Assembly: GCA_964369265.1 (NCBI GenBank)
Contig: CAYJEV010000063.1
Span: 1-10,486 of the forward strand
DNA from: DAMCAP01 sp964369265
Lineage (GTDB): Bacteria > Bacillota > Clostridia > Oscillospirales > Ruminococcaceae
Length of the DNA: 10,486 bases
Direction of reading: 5' to 3'
A program made the position numbers and the translations under genes. Shown piece after piece: positions 1 through 7,173 of this stretch (position 1 is its first letter; each line of letters opens with the position of its first letter). The notes under the pieces were generated by a model. That model worked only from the letters and a program-made list of their open reading frames with translations, ran no database searches and was not told the DNA's origin.

Positions 1-135
1 ATGGTGCAGATAAATTGTTGTAATGGACAGGCATGGGAATTTATCCCTATAATGTCTGTTCATACAAATTGATAAGTATAATAGGAAATAAATTTGATAA
101 AATTATTAGAAATAAAAAATATTTTTAAAATAGGG
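1..135. other. Left-edge stretch upstream of serS, no gene assigned
   Basis: This AT-rich stretch may hold the last codons of a gene cut by the window edge, but two plus frames compete. One closes at TAA 21-23 and the other at TGA 70-72, and neither tail is recognisable. An imperfect hairpin spans 25-61: arms 27-34 and 52-59 pair over 8 bp, an inner GGGA/TCCC pairs after a 4-nt bulge, and the loop is short. No T-run follows, so it is not a convincing terminator. There is no T-box signature ahead of serS, although such leaders are common for aminoacyl-tRNA synthetase genes in Firmicutes. Confidence 0.3.
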
Positions 136-163
136 TTGACAAGTTTATAAAAAGGTGTAAAAT
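136..163 (+). promoter_or_regulatory. Sigma-A promoter for the serS operon
   Basis: TTGACA (136-141) and TAAAAT (158-163) are separated by 16 nt. This predicts a transcript start near 170 and a 5' UTR of only about 26 nt, which leaves no room for a T-box or other riboswitch. The serS ribosome binding site AAAGGA follows at 181-186. Confidence 0.75.
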
Positions 164-195
164 AAATAAAATACAAAACGAAAGGATATGAAAAA

Positions 196-1476
196 ATGCT
201 TGATATTAAGCTGATTAGACAAGATCCAGAGGGTATTAAGAAAAAGCTTGAAGGGAGAAATAATCCTAAGCTTTTTGAGATTGTTGATCGTATTTGCGAG
301 ATTGACAAACAAAGAAGAGATATCGCCTATAAAACAGACGAATTAAAGGCAGAACAAAACAAAGCAAGCAAACTTATCCCAACCATGAAGAAGAATGGCG
401 AGGACACAACTGAACTAATGGAGAGCATGAAAACTCTTTCTGCTGAGGTCAAGGAGAATGATAAAATTCTTTCTGAGCTTGAAAAAGAGCAGTATGATCT
501 GTTAGTTGGAATTCCTAACACACCATCTGAAACAGTTCCTCTTGGAAAAGATGAGAATGATAATATTGAAATGAGAAAAATTGGCGCACCAAAAGAATTC
601 CCATATCCTCCAAAGGCGCATTGGGATATTGGCGCTGATCTTAAAATCCTTGATCCTGAAACAGCTGGTAAAGTAACAGGGGCAAGATTTCATTTCTATA
701 GAGGTTTAGGCGCAAGATTAGAGCGCTCTATTATTAACTACTTCTTAGATACACACACAGCTAACGGCTATACAGAAGTTTTCCCTCCATTTATAGCAAA
801 CAAAGATAGCATGACAGGCACAGGGCAACTTCCTAAGTTTGGCGATGATATGTTTAAGCTTGAAGGGCTTGACTATTACCTAATCCCAACAGCAGAAGTT
901 CCTGTTACAAATATGCATAGGGCTGAAATTATTGAAGGGGATATGCTTCCAATTCACTACACAGCTTATTCTGCTTGCTTTAGAGCAGAGGCTGGCTCAG
1001 CTGGCAGAGATACAAGAGGCCTAATAAGACAACATCAGTTTAATAAGGTTGAGATGGTTAAGTTTACAAAGCCTGAAAATAGCTATGAAGAGCTTGAAAA
1101 GCTAACTAATGACGCTGAAAGAGTGCTAAAAGGCTTAGGGCTTCCATACAGAGTTATAAAGCTTTGTAGTGGAGATATGGGATTCTCAAGCGCAATGACT
1201 TACGATGTTGAAGTGTGGATGCCTTCTTATGGCAGATATGTTGAGATTTCTAGCTGTTCAAACTTTGAGGACTTCCAAGCGAGAAGAGCGAACATTAAAT
1301 ACAAAGAAAATAAAGGCGACAAGGCTCAGTTTGTTCACACATTAAACGGTTCAGGGCTTGCTATTGGAAGAACAGTTGCAGCAATTTTGGAGAACTTCCA
1401 AAATGATGATGGTAGCGTTACAATTCCAGAAGTTCTGCGTCCTTATATGGGTGTTGACAAGATTTCTAAGAGATAA
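196..1476 (+). CDS. serS: Seryl-tRNA synthetase
   Basis: This cytosolic class II aminoacyl-tRNA synthetase charges tRNA-Ser (and tRNA-Sec where present) with serine using ATP. The 426-aa length matches bacterial SerRS. Residues 1 to about 105 are charged and helical, as expected of the long antiparallel coiled-coil arm that grips the tRNA variable arm. Motif 1 lies around 168-200 (ending in FPPFI). The serine-binding TAE loop is at 232-234. Motif 2 spans about 260-290 (CFRAEAGSAG, then RDTRGLIRQHQF). Motif 3 is GSGLAIGRTVAAILE at about 385-399. The start is supported by AAAGGA 9 nt upstream; an ATG at 188 is out of frame and quickly terminated. It is probably first in an operon with the thioesterase, whose start follows the stop by 5 nt. 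Confidence 0.98.
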   Translation: MLDIKLIRQDPEGIKKKLEGRNNPKLFEIVDRICEIDKQRRDIAYKTDELKAEQNKASKLIPTMKKNGEDTTELMESMKTLSAEVKENDKILSELEKEQYDLLVGIPNTPSETVPLGKDENDNIEMRKIGAPKEFPYPPKAHWDIGADLKILDPETAGKVTGARFHFYRGLGARLERSIINYFLDTHTANGYTEVFPPFIANKDSMTGTGQLPKFGDDMFKLEGLDYYLIPTAEVPVTNMHRAEIIEGDMLPIHYTAYSACFRAEAGSAGRDTRGLIRQHQFNKVEMVKFTKPENSYEELEKLTNDAERVLKGLGLPYRVIKLCSGDMGFSSAMTYDVEVWMPSYGRYVEISSCSNFEDFQARRANIKYKENKGDKAQFVHTLNGSGLAIGRTVAAILENFQNDDGSVTIPEVLRPYMGVDKISKR

Positions 1477-1481
1477 TAGCT

Positions 1482-2231
1482 ATGAAGATGGATTTTACAA
1501 GCTATCCTTATAAACACGAAACAACACTGCACTCCTTTGAATGCGATACAAACGGAAAGCTAAGGCTTTCTATCGCATGGAAGTATATGCAGGAGGTGGC
1601 GACAGATCATCTACTATCAATGGGGCTTGGGTATTTTGAGCTAATTGAAGAGGGAATTGTGTTTTTGCTTAGCGAGGTGTCTTTAAAGATAGAGCGATTG
1701 CCATCTATGCGAGAGCATGTGACTATCTATACCTCACCAACTTTCAATAAAGGTCCTCGAATGGTTAGAGAGGTGCTGTTTGTTGATGATATGGGCGAGC
1801 TGATAATGGAGTTTCAAACTTCATGGGTTCCTTGCGACCCAGTCACTCATAGGTTATTAAGACCTTCAGCATTTAAGCATGAAATACCAAAAGCCGATAC
1901 AAGAGAGCCATTTTGCGATGTCACCTCTATTAAAATTCCTGTTGCAGAAAATAAAGCCTTTGTTAGAGATGTCAGAGTTACTGATATTGACAAAAATAAT
2001 CATGTCAACAACACTGTTTATCTTGATATAATGGCGGATGCAATAGGAGAGAAGTATTTTGATATGGATGTTAAAGCGATTCATATCAAATATAAAAAAG
2101 AAGCGCTTATCACCGATAAAATTGAGCTGTTTTGCGATATAACAGAAAACGAAGCTGTTGTAACAGGCAAGATAGAGGGCGCTGAAGGCTTCTTGACAAA
2201 ACTTAGTTACGTTTCTCCTTCGGGAGTTTAG
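1482..2231 (+). CDS. Acyl-ACP thioesterase (FatA/FatB family)
   Basis: Predicted cytosolic thioesterase that hydrolyses acyl-acyl carrier protein to free fatty acid, ending chain elongation in type II fatty acid synthesis. The 249-aa protein has the tandem hot-dog layout of the bacterial acyl-ACP thioesterase family (Pfam PF01643). The first half runs to about residue 130 and carries the family-like SWVPCDPVTHRLLRPS segment. The second half holds the catalytic-type block DIDKNNHVNNTVY at 168-180. This block aligns with the D-x-N-x-H-x-N-N signature of plant FatB, so D170, N172 and H174 are the likely active-site residues. No signal peptide is seen. The gene sits 5 nt after serS and 32 nt before guaB, which suggests co-transcription. 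Its ribosome binding site, inside the serS end, is weak; a second ATG two codons on (1488) is a possible alternative start. Chain-length preference cannot be read from the sequence. Confidence 0.9.
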   Translation: MKMDFTSYPYKHETTLHSFECDTNGKLRLSIAWKYMQEVATDHLLSMGLGYFELIEEGIVFLLSEVSLKIERLPSMREHVTIYTSPTFNKGPRMVREVLFVDDMGELIMEFQTSWVPCDPVTHRLLRPSAFKHEIPKADTREPFCDVTSIKIPVAENKAFVRDVRVTDIDKNNHVNNTVYLDIMADAIGEKYFDMDVKAIHIKYKKEALITDKIELFCDITENEAVVTGKIEGAEGFLTKLSYVSPSGV

Positions 2232-2263
2232 GGTTAAATATAAAAGAAAGAAAGGATGAGATT

Positions 2264-3739
2264 ATGCTAAACACTGATATTACATCAAAATTTGCTTTTG
2301 AGGGACTAACTTTTGATGATGTACTGCTAATTCCAGATTATTCAGAAGTTCTGCCAAATCAAATTAAACTAAAAACAACTTTAGCTAAAGACATAACGTT
2401 AAACACTCCTGTTATGACTGCTGCAATGGATACTGTTACAACAGCTCCTATGGCTATTGCTATGGCGAGAGAGGGCGGTATTGGTATTATCCACAAAAAT
2501 ATGAGCATTGAGCAACAAGCGATTGAGGTAGACAAGGTTAAGCGTTCTGAAAATGGCGTTATTACTAATCCTTTCTCTCTAACTCCTGAGCATTTAGTTG
2601 TTGATGCTGATGCTTTAATGGGTAAGTATAAAATTTCTGGTGTGCCTATATGTTCAGATGATGGCAAGCTAGTTGGTATAATAACTAACCGTGACCTTAG
2701 ATTTTTAGACACATTCAATGTTAAAATCAAGGATGTTATGACAAGAGAAAACCTTGTTACAGCTCCGGTTGGCACTGATCTTGAAGCTGCTCAAAAAATT
2801 CTAAGAAACCATAAAATTGAAAAGCTACCTATCGTTGATGAAAATGGTGTGTTAAAAGGGCTAGTCACTATTAAAGATATTGAAAAGTCTGTTAAATACC
2901 CAAATTCTGCTAAAGATAAAAATGGCAGGCTTTTAGTAGGTGCTGCTATTGGTGTAACTGCTGATGTTCTTGAAAGAGCTAAGGCTTTAGTTGACATGCA
3001 TGTCGATGTTTTAGTACTAGACTCTGCACATGGGCATTCAAAAGGCATTATCGATTGCGTTAAGAAAGTTAAGGCTGCTTTCCCAGATGTTGCTGTTATT
3101 GCTGGTAATGTTGCAACAGGCGAAGCAACTGAGGCTTTAATTGATGCTGGTGCTGACTGCGTTAAGGTTGGTATTGGCCCTGGTTCAATTTGTACAACAA
3201 GAGTTGTTGCTGGTATTGGTGTACCGCAAATATCTGCAATTTATAATTGCGCTGTTGTTGCTGCTAAGAGAGGCATTCCAATTATTGCCGATGGCGGTAT
3301 TAAGTATAGTGGCGATATTGTTAAGGCTTTAGCTGCTGGCGCAAATGTTGTTATGCTTGGCTCTCTTCTAGCTGGTTGCGCTGAGTCACCAGGCGAAACA
3401 GAGATTTATCAAGGCAGAAACTATAAAGTATACAGAGGTATGGGCTCTATTGGCGCAATGGATCAAGGCTCTAAGGATAGATATTTCCAACAAGACAATA
3501 AAAAGCTTGTTCCAGAGGGCGTTGAGGGAAGAGTGCCTTATAAGGGAACTCTTGCTGACACTATCTTCCAGCTTGTTGGTGGTATTAGATCAGGTATGGG
3601 TTATTGCGGATGTGCTGATATTAAAACTTTGCATGAGAGAGCTAAGTTTGTTCGTATCACAGGAGCTGGCCTAAAAGAAAGCCATCCTCACGATATTTAC
3701 ATCACAAAAGAAGCCCCAAACTACACTTCAAACGTTTAA
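2264..3739 (+). CDS. guaB: Inosine-5'-monophosphate dehydrogenase
   Basis: Cytosolic NAD-dependent enzyme that oxidises IMP to XMP, the committed step to GMP. The 491-aa length is normal for bacterial IMPDH. The N-terminal barrel starts with FDDVLLIPDYSEVLP. A regulatory tandem CBS (Bateman) insert covers about residues 95-210, with NRDLRF and IKDIEKS closing the two repeats. The barrel then resumes. The catalytic loop GPGSICTTR places the nucleophile at Cys310. The IMP phosphate/ribose site IADGGIKYSGDIVKALAAGA follows at about 341-360. The mobile flap has the catalytic Arg406-Tyr407 pair (DRYFQ) and the KLVPEGVEGRVPYKG signature. The ribosome binding site GAAAGGATGAG lies just upstream. No terminator or clear promoter is seen in the 32-nt gap behind the thioesterase, so it probably belongs to the serS transcript. 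Confidence 0.98.
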   Translation: MLNTDITSKFAFEGLTFDDVLLIPDYSEVLPNQIKLKTTLAKDITLNTPVMTAAMDTVTTAPMAIAMAREGGIGIIHKNMSIEQQAIEVDKVKRSENGVITNPFSLTPEHLVVDADALMGKYKISGVPICSDDGKLVGIITNRDLRFLDTFNVKIKDVMTRENLVTAPVGTDLEAAQKILRNHKIEKLPIVDENGVLKGLVTIKDIEKSVKYPNSAKDKNGRLLVGAAIGVTADVLERAKALVDMHVDVLVLDSAHGHSKGIIDCVKKVKAAFPDVAVIAGNVATGEATEALIDAGADCVKVGIGPGSICTTRVVAGIGVPQISAIYNCAVVAAKRGIPIIADGGIKYSGDIVKALAAGANVVMLGSLLAGCAESPGETEIYQGRNYKVYRGMGSIGAMDQGSKDRYFQQDNKKLVPEGVEGRVPYKGTLADTIFQLVGGIRSGMGYCGCADIKTLHERAKFVRITGAGLKESHPHDIYITKEAPNYTSNV

Positions 3740-3750
3740 ACAAATAAAAT

Positions 3751-3784
3751 GCTATAGCCGAATAGAAAACTATTCGGCTATAGC
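3751..3784. promoter_or_regulatory. Perfect 15-bp hairpin between guaB and uraA, no U-tract
   Basis: Arms 3751-3765 and 3770-3784 pair perfectly over 15 bp around an AAAA loop. Each arm also contains the self-complementary 8-mer GCTATAGC. On the plus strand the following bases (CATGTAAAAGAGG) lack a T-run, so it is not a standard intrinsic terminator. The A-rich flank at 3741-3749 would give a short U-tract only for minus-strand transcription. It could stabilise or process the guaB mRNA 3' end, or act as a partial terminator setting uraA expression. Confidence 0.6.
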
Positions 3785-3809
3785 CATGTAAAAGAGGAGA
3801 TAACAAAAA

Positions 3810-5063
3810 ATGGAAAAGAGATTTATAGGAATAGAGGATAAAGTCCCGTTTGCGCAGTTGTTGCCATTATCAATTCAGCATTTATTTGCAATGTTTGGCG
3901 CATCAATATTAGTTCCGATTGTTTTTGGAATAAATCCAGGCATAGTGCTTTTTATGAATGGTGTTGGAACGTTAATCTTCATCGCTGTTACTAAAGGGAA
4001 GTCCCCAGCATATCTTGGTTCTTCCTTTGCATTCTTAGGACCTGCTGGATTAGTTGTCGGCTCGATGGGATATGAATATGCTTTGGGCGGATTTGTGGTT
4101 GTTGGTTTATTTGGTTGTATTATTGCTTTTTTAATCTACAAGTTTGGCACTAAATGGATTGATGTTGTGTTGCCACCGGCTGCAATGGGACCTGTTGTGG
4201 CGCTTATAGGATTGGAGCTTGCAACATTCACAGTTGGCTCTGGTTCAATTGGAGCAAACCTAATGACAGATACAACTACATACAAAGATGTTGTTGTGTT
4301 TTTAGTAACTTTAGGAACAGCTGTTTTTGGCAGTGTGTTATTTAAAAAGTTCTTCTCTGTTATACCAATTTTAATTGCGCTAGTTGCTGGATATTCGGCA
4401 GCTGTTATTTTTGGAATGATTGACTTCACCCCTGTGCTTACAAGCTCACTATTTGTTGTTCCAGACTTCACCCTTCCAAAATTCGATATCGCAGCAATTG
4501 TAACTATACTTCCTGTTCTTTTAGTTATTATAAATGAGCATATAGGGCATCAGATAGTAACTTCAAAGATAGTTGGCAAAGACTTAATCGAAGAGCCAGG
4601 ACTTCACAGAACTTTGTTTGGTGATAACTTCTCAACAATGATTTCAGGCATGATAGGCTCTGTGCCAACAACAACATACGGCGAGAATATTGGCGTTATG
4701 GCTGTAACAGGTGTGTACTCTGTTAGAGTTATTGCAGGAGCTGCTGTTATTTCAATTGCAATGGCGTTTATTGGCCCTCTATCCGCTTTTATTAGCACAA
4801 TACCAGGCAATGTAATCGGCGGAATGACATTCCTATTATACGGAATGATTGGTACTTCAGGTCTTCGTATTCTTGTTGATAGCAAGGTAGACTACACTAA
4901 GAATGTTAACCTAATCCTAACTTCTATTGTGTTTGTAACAGGCCTATCAGGCGTTAAACTTCAAATTGGTGATGTTGAGTTTAAGGGAATGGTGCTTGCT
5001 GGTATCGTTGCTATGCTAATGAGCCTTGTTTTTAATCTTCTTGGCAAAATGAAAGAAAACTAA
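3810..5063 (+). CDS. uraA: Uracil permease (UraA, NCS2 family)
   Basis: Inner-membrane proton-uracil symporter of the nucleobase-ascorbate transporter (NAT/NCS2) family, expected to import uracil for salvage. The 417-aa protein is hydrophobic along its length, consistent with the 14-segment UraA fold. It follows the E. coli UraA pattern closely: PLSIQHLFAMFGASILVP at about 19-36, KGKSPAYLGSSFAF at about 62-75, and PPAAMGPVVALIGLELA at about 122-138. The substrate-site glutamates are present: NEHIGH (E243, H247) and TTTYGENIGV (E292). The motif set favours uracil over xanthine or urate. A ribosome binding site AGAGGAGA precedes the start. There is no obvious promoter after the guaB hairpin, and no PyrR-type attenuator or purine riboswitch is recognisable in the 70-nt gap. 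It is therefore probably expressed by read-through from guaB. The Gram-positive name pyrP would be equally acceptable. Confidence 0.93.
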   Translation: MEKRFIGIEDKVPFAQLLPLSIQHLFAMFGASILVPIVFGINPGIVLFMNGVGTLIFIAVTKGKSPAYLGSSFAFLGPAGLVVGSMGYEYALGGFVVVGLFGCIIAFLIYKFGTKWIDVVLPPAAMGPVVALIGLELATFTVGSGSIGANLMTDTTTYKDVVVFLVTLGTAVFGSVLFKKFFSVIPILIALVAGYSAAVIFGMIDFTPVLTSSLFVVPDFTLPKFDIAAIVTILPVLLVIINEHIGHQIVTSKIVGKDLIEEPGLHRTLFGDNFSTMISGMIGSVPTTTYGENIGVMAVTGVYSVRVIAGAAVISIAMAFIGPLSAFISTIPGNVIGGMTFLLYGMIGTSGLRILVDSKVDYTKNVNLILTSIVFVTGLSGVKLQIGDVEFKGMVLAGIVAMLMSLVFNLLGKMKEN

Positions 5064-5076
5064 AATATATGAAAAT

Positions 5077-5106
5077 AGGCTGATACGAAACTTATCGTAT
5101 CAGCCT
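5077..5106. terminator. Bidirectional intrinsic terminator between uraA and the hydrogenase-GGDEF gene
   Basis: A 12-bp perfect stem (5077-5088 with 5095-5106) closes a 6-nt loop. On the plus strand it is followed by TTTAGCTTTTATT. On the minus strand the reverse complement of the flanking A-rich bases gives ATTTTC. It lies between two convergent genes ending at 5063 and 5114, so it plausibly ends both. Confidence 0.85.
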
Positions 5107-5113
5107 TTAGCTT

Positions 5114-6886
5114 TTATTGAAAACCGCCTATTGCACTCTCGTTTTGCAGCCTATGTCGCCTATCAACTTCTTTTTTATTGCGATAATATGCCTGTTTAAC
5201 TTCATACATATCTTTATCTGCCTCTTTGATTTTTCTATCTAAGTTATTAACGTTCCTGCAAATTGCCTTGCCAATAGAAATAACAAGCAAAGGCTCTTTT
5301 TCAACTAATTCGTTCAGCTGATTGAGTTTGCACTGAAACTCTGTTTCGTTTGAAGAATTTTCTATTATTATAAATTCATCTCCACCAACTCGATAAGCAT
5401 TTTCATCGAAGACTAGCTTTAACAAGTTTGCGCAGGATATTATAAGCTCATCGCCCTTACTATGACCATAAACATCATTAACTTCTTTTAATCCATTTAT
5501 GTCTATAAAAGAGATACAAATTAAGCTAGAGTTAAAATTCTCTTTAATGCTAGCTATTCTGTTGCTATAAGAAAGACGATTCTGCAAGCCAGTTAATTCA
5601 TCAAACAAGCTAAGCTTTTTAAACTTGTTAAGCATATATTGCCGGCAATTTGTTTTGTGGTTATGCCCTCTAGCAACAGCCTTGCAAAACTCAAGGCAGC
5701 TTCCATAACCGCAACTAAAGCAGTTAATTTCTCTATCCTCTTTAGATAATTTCCCAAGCTCGATAAATGCCCCTTCTATATCAATTTCGTCGTCTTGTTT
5801 ATATTCAGAGCTTCTATCAACATATTTTCTAATGAAATCCTCTATTTTTAAATTATCATTGAAATAATCCATCAGTTGTTTGGTGTCTGCGTCGCTAACA
5901 TCTCTCTTGTTTTGATTTGTAACATAGTCAATCTCGTTTAGTCTAGCAGTTTTTGAGCTTCCTGTTCCTAAGTTGCAACCATGCTCGCAGTTAAGCGCAT
6001 CTACTATAAGAGGAACAGCTCTATTATGTTTTAAATCTTCAATATATTCCTTAAAGTATCTTTCTATATTATTGATTCCCTCAATCTGCTTAATCCAAAC
6101 ATCATCGCCTAAATGATATTTAACATTTTCGCTAAGCCCACCAGGACGAGGAAAAGCAAAGCCTATTGAGCCTTTCATATTATCGAATTTGCCTTCTGAG
6201 TAACTTTCTATATCAATATTATTATTAGCTAAATAGTTATTAAGTTTTTCAAAAGTAATATTATAATTCATAACTCCATGAGTTTCTTCTATTATACACT
6301 CTCGTTTTTTTCCAATGCAAGGAGAGATAAGCGCTATTTTATCATTTATGCCTAGATATTTTTTTAAGTATATTGCAGTGCAGATAACAGGGCTTTGGAC
6401 ACTAGATAAATTTTCTATAAGTTCTGGATGATACTTTTCTATAAAGCTAACAACAACAGGACAAGGTTGAGCGATAACGCTTTTAGGGTTCTGCTCCTTT
6501 ATTGTTTTAACATATCCCCAAGTTGTTATATCAGCCCCAAAGGAAACATCATAAACATTATTAACTCCAATGCTCTTAAAATAAGAAATCAGCTTTGGCG
6601 TGTTTGTAAAGTTAAATCTTGCTGAAGGGGCTATTATTACAGAAATATTCTCATTGTTTTTTAATCGCTTGAAGAATTCTTCTGTATCGTCTATATAATC
6701 TCTTGCGTTGTGAGAGCAGATATTTATACACTCACCACAAGAAATACAAAAGCCATTTTTTATATGTACTTTGCTATCCTCTGCTTCTATTGCTACTAGG
6801 TTAGCATTTGTTGGGCAGACAAATATGCACTTATTGCATCCTTTGCAATTAGTTTCTTTTGTGTAAATAAATCTTGTTTTTGGCAT
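5114..6886 (-). CDS. Sensory [FeFe]-hydrogenase-like / GGDEF diguanylate cyclase fusion
   Basis: Predicted soluble sensor that couples an iron-sulfur/H-cluster module to cyclic-di-GMP synthesis. From the ATG at 6886 (590 aa) the order is as follows. Two [4Fe-4S] ferredoxin motifs come first (C14/17/20/24 and C47/50/53/57). An [FeFe]-hydrogenase large-subunit C-terminal domain covers about 80-320. A compact Fe-S motif follows (C389, C392-G, C397, C414). The GGDEF domain covers about 425-570, with DELTGLQNR, FIDINGLKEVND, RVGGDEF (GGDEF 501-505) and ADKDMY. All four H-cluster ligand positions are kept (C142, C190, C300, C304; motifs QPCP, SPCIGKK, LNCEHGC). The proton-relay cysteine before the first ligand is proline, as expected of a sensor rather than a turnover enzyme. 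No RxxD inhibitory site precedes GGDEF. An upstream in-frame TTG at 6931 lacks a ribosome binding site, whereas the chosen ATG has AGGGAGA 6 nt away. Confidence 0.88.
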   Translation of the reverse strand: MPKTRFIYTKETNCKGCNKCIFVCPTNANLVAIEAEDSKVHIKNGFCISCGECINICSHNARDYIDDTEEFFKRLKNNENISVIIAPSARFNFTNTPKLISYFKSIGVNNVYDVSFGADITTWGYVKTIKEQNPKSVIAQPCPVVVSFIEKYHPELIENLSSVQSPVICTAIYLKKYLGINDKIALISPCIGKKRECIIEETHGVMNYNITFEKLNNYLANNNIDIESYSEGKFDNMKGSIGFAFPRPGGLSENVKYHLGDDVWIKQIEGINNIERYFKEYIEDLKHNRAVPLIVDALNCEHGCNLGTGSSKTARLNEIDYVTNQNKRDVSDADTKQLMDYFNDNLKIEDFIRKYVDRSSEYKQDDEIDIEGAFIELGKLSKEDREINCFSCGYGSCLEFCKAVARGHNHKTNCRQYMLNKFKKLSLFDELTGLQNRLSYSNRIASIKENFNSSLICISFIDINGLKEVNDVYGHSKGDELIISCANLLKLVFDENAYRVGGDEFIIIENSSNETEFQCKLNQLNELVEKEPLLVISIGKAICRNVNNLDRKIKEADKDMYEVKQAYYRNKKEVDRRHRLQNESAIGGFQ

Positions 6887-6891
6887 AGTAA

Positions 6892-6898
6892 TCTCCCT
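6892..6898 (-). promoter_or_regulatory. Ribosome binding site that fixes the hydrogenase-GGDEF start
   Basis: AGGGAGA on the minus strand sits 6 nt before the ATG at 6886. This supports that start over the longer TTG-initiated frame at 6931, whose 15 extra residues show no conserved character. Confidence 0.7.
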
Positions 6899-6923
6899 AA
6901 TAGTAACTAGTTGTGTTGTTTGT

Positions 6924-6940
6924 TGTATCAATTTGATACA
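6924..6940. promoter_or_regulatory. 17-bp perfect palindrome, possible operator
   Basis: TGTATCAATTTGATACA is an 8+8 perfect dyad around one base, in the leader of the hydrogenase-GGDEF gene. It lies about 45-60 nt downstream of the transcript start predicted from the 6990-7018 promoter. A second TATAAT (minus strand, 6944-6949) directly abuts it but lacks a good -35 box. It could be a repressor operator or, as RNA, a 6-bp hairpin. No specific regulator can be named from the sequence. Confidence 0.5.
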
Positions 6941-6989
6941 TATATTATACTTAATTCAAGCATTACTATAGAAATTCATGATTATTATC

Positions 6990-7018
6990 ATTTTATCATA
7001 GTTTTATTGCTAAGTCAA
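6990..7018 (-). promoter_or_regulatory. Sigma-A promoter for the hydrogenase-GGDEF gene
   Basis: On the minus strand TTGACT (7013-7018) and TAAAAT (6990-6995) are 17 nt apart. The predicted start is near 6983, which gives a leader of roughly 95 nt before the ATG at 6886, containing the 17-bp palindrome. Confidence 0.7.
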
Positions 7019-7116
7019 ATAAAATGGCGTGAAAATATTAATAAACTGTTTCTTGATATCATTTTGTTTTAGATGCAATTGTTTGGGAATTCTAAAGCTT
7101 TATCAATCTATAACGC

Positions 7117-7145
7117 TTGACGTTAAATCTATATGATGTTAGAAT
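7117..7145 (+). promoter_or_regulatory. Sigma-A promoter for trmL
   Basis: TTGACG (7117-7122) and TAGAAT (7140-7145) are spaced by exactly 17 nt. The start would fall near 7152, only about 20 nt before the gene's ATG. Confidence 0.75.
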
Positions 7146-7173
7146 AAGATAACTAATCTAAAGGGGGATTATA

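Noticed and set aside
25..61. Hairpin at the left edge as an intrinsic terminator
   Set aside because: The stem is bulged and no T-tract follows on either strand, so termination cannot be claimed.
64..73. CAAATTGATA near the serS promoter as a second copy of the 6924-6940 palindrome
   Set aside because: Only about one half matches, the dyad is lost, and such AT-rich 10-mers are expected by chance in this base composition.
1..195. T-box leader for serS
   Set aside because: No AGGGTGG-type antiterminator sequence or terminator is visible, and the promoter at 136-163 leaves too short a 5' UTR.
2359..2775. Open frame of 138 codons on the minus strand inside guaB
   Set aside because: It lies antisense to conserved IMPDH codons, has no ribosome binding site and no family character; it is a shadow frame. 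The antisense frames inside uraA and the oadB-like gene are rejected for the same reason.
6887..6931. TTG-initiated 15-residue extension of the hydrogenase-GGDEF protein
   Set aside because: There is no Shine-Dalgarno for the TTG and the codons overlap the 17-bp palindrome; the ATG at 6886 has a good AGGGAGA site.
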